NCBI GenBank assembly: GCA_029204045.2
Contig: CM055076.1
Span: 14,619,902-14,683,901, forward strand
From: Tillandsia leiboldiana
Taxonomy: Eukaryota > Streptophyta > Magnoliopsida > Poales > Bromeliaceae
DNA length: 64,000 bases
Reading direction: 5' to 3'
The translations under genes and the position numbers were made by a program. The notes beneath the pieces were generated by a model that saw only the letters and a list, made by a program, of their open reading frames with translations, was not told where the DNA came from and did not search any database. Numbering within the stretch: the stretch's first letter is position 1; every line of letters begins with the position of its first letter. Positions 61,984 through 64,000 of the stretch are shown here, in pieces.

Positions 61984-64000
61984 TGTGAGGACCCGGATCT
62001 CTGCATGGCTTTTGCAGTGTGAACCGCAGCTTCTGGATGCCTATGATGGGTGTTAGAGGTGATTGTGCGCGAATCGGACCCAAGATTTGGATTCAGCGCG
62101 AAATTCGAATTAAGATCGGGCATTTGGTTGCCCTCGACAAATTTTGGAAGTAGAATTTGGCAAATCGGACACCGGATTTGGACTCAGCGCGCGAAAACGG
62201 TGAAAATGGACTATTTATTTGTATTTTTCGGAGCCCGGATGAGAAAACACGGTTTTCGAGGCATTGTGCACTGTTCCAGCGGCCGACGGGCAGCGGCGGC
62301 GCGGGCTCGGGCAGGCGGTGGAGCGGCCGCGGGCGCGGGCAGGCATGCTGGCGCGCGGTCCACGGGGTCAGCGTGCACCGGAGGGTAGTACACGTGGCGG
62401 CTCCCGGTTGGCCAGTTCGCGAGGCGCGGTTCACGGAGTGGCGCGGGGTGTACGATGGACCGGAGCGGGACACGTGGCAGCCTAGGAGTGGCGGGTTCAG
62501 GAGCGCGCGGTGCACGCAACGCCGGGAGTGGGTGGTGGCAGGTGGCTGACGCGGGGGGCAGGCGGGCAGGTGGTACGGCGCCACGTGGCGCCCGCTGATT
62601 CGCGGGTGCCTCCCACCGCATTGACCGGTGGCGGAGCCACGTGGCGGCTACCCGCCGGGCTTGCACGGCTGTCCCGTGTCTTGGGACACGTGTCAAGCCC
62701 AGGGCCGGGTTGGACGGTGGCGGGATCGGGTTTGCGGGGCGGGCCGGCCTGTGGGCCGCACTGTGTGCGCTCGAAAACGGGTGGGCCGGGCCGTTGGGCC
62801 GCACTGTGCGAGCCCGAATGCCCAAACCGGGCGCCCGAAACTTGGGACAAATCCGGTATTTTCGGATTTGTCTGGTTGGGCCTATAAATAGGGCCCGAAA
62901 CCTGTTCTTTGGGCTTTTTCTCCCTCTTCGAGACCTCATCTCACAGAGCTCCCTTCAGCAAAGTTGCTCCTTCCTCTGTGCTACATTCACCTGAGGAGTT
63001 TTGGTATTTTTGGTGGCACGCACTTCGAGGTTCGAGGCATTTCGGCGCGGTGCGACATTCCTTCACCGGTGACTCCCTTCGTCGCGTTTCGTTGCGCAAA
63101 CTCCCTTGGCCTATCCCGACCACTATTTTTAACGATTCTTGCGCCGATGTGTTCCTGAGAGGTAGGGCTTCATTTTTTGTGTTCGTCGTTTCCTTGTATT
63201 CTGGATTTTTGGCACAGTTCCCGAGGCACCTTTGTGACCCCATTTTCTGTGATGTTTTCTAGGACAGCGCCGGCTTGTTTATTTTATATCTTCGCGCTCA
63301 GGCATTGGATGGAGGCGTGCCTATAGTTGTTTTGTATCTTCACATCGCAAGGAACGCCCTCGAACTTTCCTGGATTTTTTTGAGTTTTCCCCGAAGGTGA
63401 AAAATCCCTTTTTCCAGAGCTAAATGTTACAGATTTTTGTACAGGATTCTTTTGAGAGGGCCACCTTGTCGGATTTTTATCTTGATGTATGAAACTCGGA
63501 TTGAGACGTGCAGATACTCGTTTCGATCGGCTCGACGCGATGAACGCAGCGGTTATTTTTCCAGATTTTTCTGAGTTTATCTCGCAGGTGAAATTTAGCC
63601 ATCTTCAGGGCTGGTTGTGTGGACAGCATCACGTTGTATGTTATTTGAGATTGATTGTCCGCCGTTTGGTCATTGTTACAGTAGGGTGTTTTGCGTGGAC
63701 TACGGTTATTGGATAGCGGGGGGGTTTTTACAGCGGTGGATTGCGCGTGTCCAGGTGGGTGGTTGCTATATCCCTCTTTTCTGACATACCCACTAGGAAT
63801 ATTACAGAGATCTTTTTGGGACATTTATGATTGGTATTTGCTATTCCTATGAGCCTATCATGTGAGACATATCATGTTGGGGAGGTTATTAGTAAATTAC
63901 TAAGTTGGAATTATGATTGTATTTGGAACTTATAAATGCTGGCATGGACATAATATTAGTACTTAATCTTGCATGTGGTAGTTAGTGTCATGTTTGGACA
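61984..64000 (+). mobile_element. Element G: 3' LTR (first 2017 bp, cut by window end)
   Basis: TGTGAGGACCCGG onward; it is the uninterrupted reference that proves where I and M entered the 5' LTR. G-boxes at 62390, 62470, 62581, 62637 and 62686; CCTATAAATA at 62881-62890; donor-like site at 63162. Confidence 0.94.
62390..62694 (+). promoter_or_regulatory. Element G 3' LTR: G-box cluster
   Basis: ACACGTGGC at 62390 and 62470, CCACGTGGC at 62581 and 62637, ACACGTGTC at 62686. Here the spacing is undisturbed: five sites within 305 bp, the last ~190 bp before the TATA box. Confidence 0.65.

Larger units (their letters stand above)
16142..64000 (+). mobile_element. Element G: Ty3/gypsy element hosting the nest (right end outside window)
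   Basis: G starts TGTGAGGAC within H pol. Its 5' LTR is in three pieces (16142-16553, 54668-54777, 56404-59477), separated by element I and solo LTR M; the joined LTR is about 3.6 kb. The interior (59478-61983) carries a broken gag and pol remnants, and the 3' LTR runs off the window. It is of the same family as A. Its own target duplication cannot be checked. Confidence 0.88.

Overview
This 64 kb window is plant DNA made entirely of nested LTR retrotransposons. I see no host gene, rRNA, tRNA or CRISPR array. Every coding relic is Ty3/gypsy. The intact pol has protease, RT, RNase H and integrase in that order and ends in a GPY/F module plus a short chromodomain-like tail. With LTRs of 2-3.6 kb and tRNA-iMet-type primer sites (TGGTATCAGAG) this points to Tekay/Del-like chromoviruses in flowering-plant heterochromatin; the species cannot be told. 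Gag proteins have a double zinc knuckle where it survives.

Layout (letters are mine). A: 3' end of pol (2-733) and 3' LTR (2145-5165), split by copia-like solo LTR O (750-2108, TSD CGTTT). Next come truncated LTR ends B (to 5328) and C (to 6471), a 102-bp tandem repeat, LTR-like P split by solo LTR S (7196-10130, TSD TGAAG), and minus-strand LTR-like Q ending at 12675. Two slivers of an old pol, H (12676-12809 and 15944-16141), flank minus-strand LTR N. G starts inside H at 16142 and runs past the window end; its 5' LTR is interrupted by element I (16554-54667, minus, TSD GGCTC) and by solo LTR M (54778-56403). I holds J (23630-51726, minus, TSD TTGTT). The 5' LTR of J holds two plus-strand elements only 64 bp apart: K (30385-41644, TSD TCCGG) and L (41709-51115, TSD GCTCG). 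Order of insertion: H, then G, then I, then J, then K and L.

State of the elements. K is the only nearly complete one: a 1145-residue pol with all catalytic residues, but gag and pol are separated by two frame changes. J has lost its zinc knuckles, protease active site and whole RT, yet its LTRs are nearly identical. L has a shredded interior between nearly identical LTRs. J and L therefore look like recently mobile non-autonomous elements, with a K-like element as a possible helper. I and G are decayed, partly through C-to-T nonsense changes.

The most interesting structure lies in the LTRs. Different families share an architecture: promoter, splice-donor-like site, GC-rich minisatellite, conserved palindrome block, arrays of short hairpins, branch-point/acceptor-like block, and a 49-nt hairpin near the 3' end. 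Hairpin arms change in a compensatory way between families while the loop (NNNGGTG) stays, which suggests selected RNA or cruciform structure. A 100-N gap (51598-51697) sits in the J 5' LTR; once insertions and Ns are removed this LTR is exactly 2019 bp, like its sister, so the gap probably hides no sequence.
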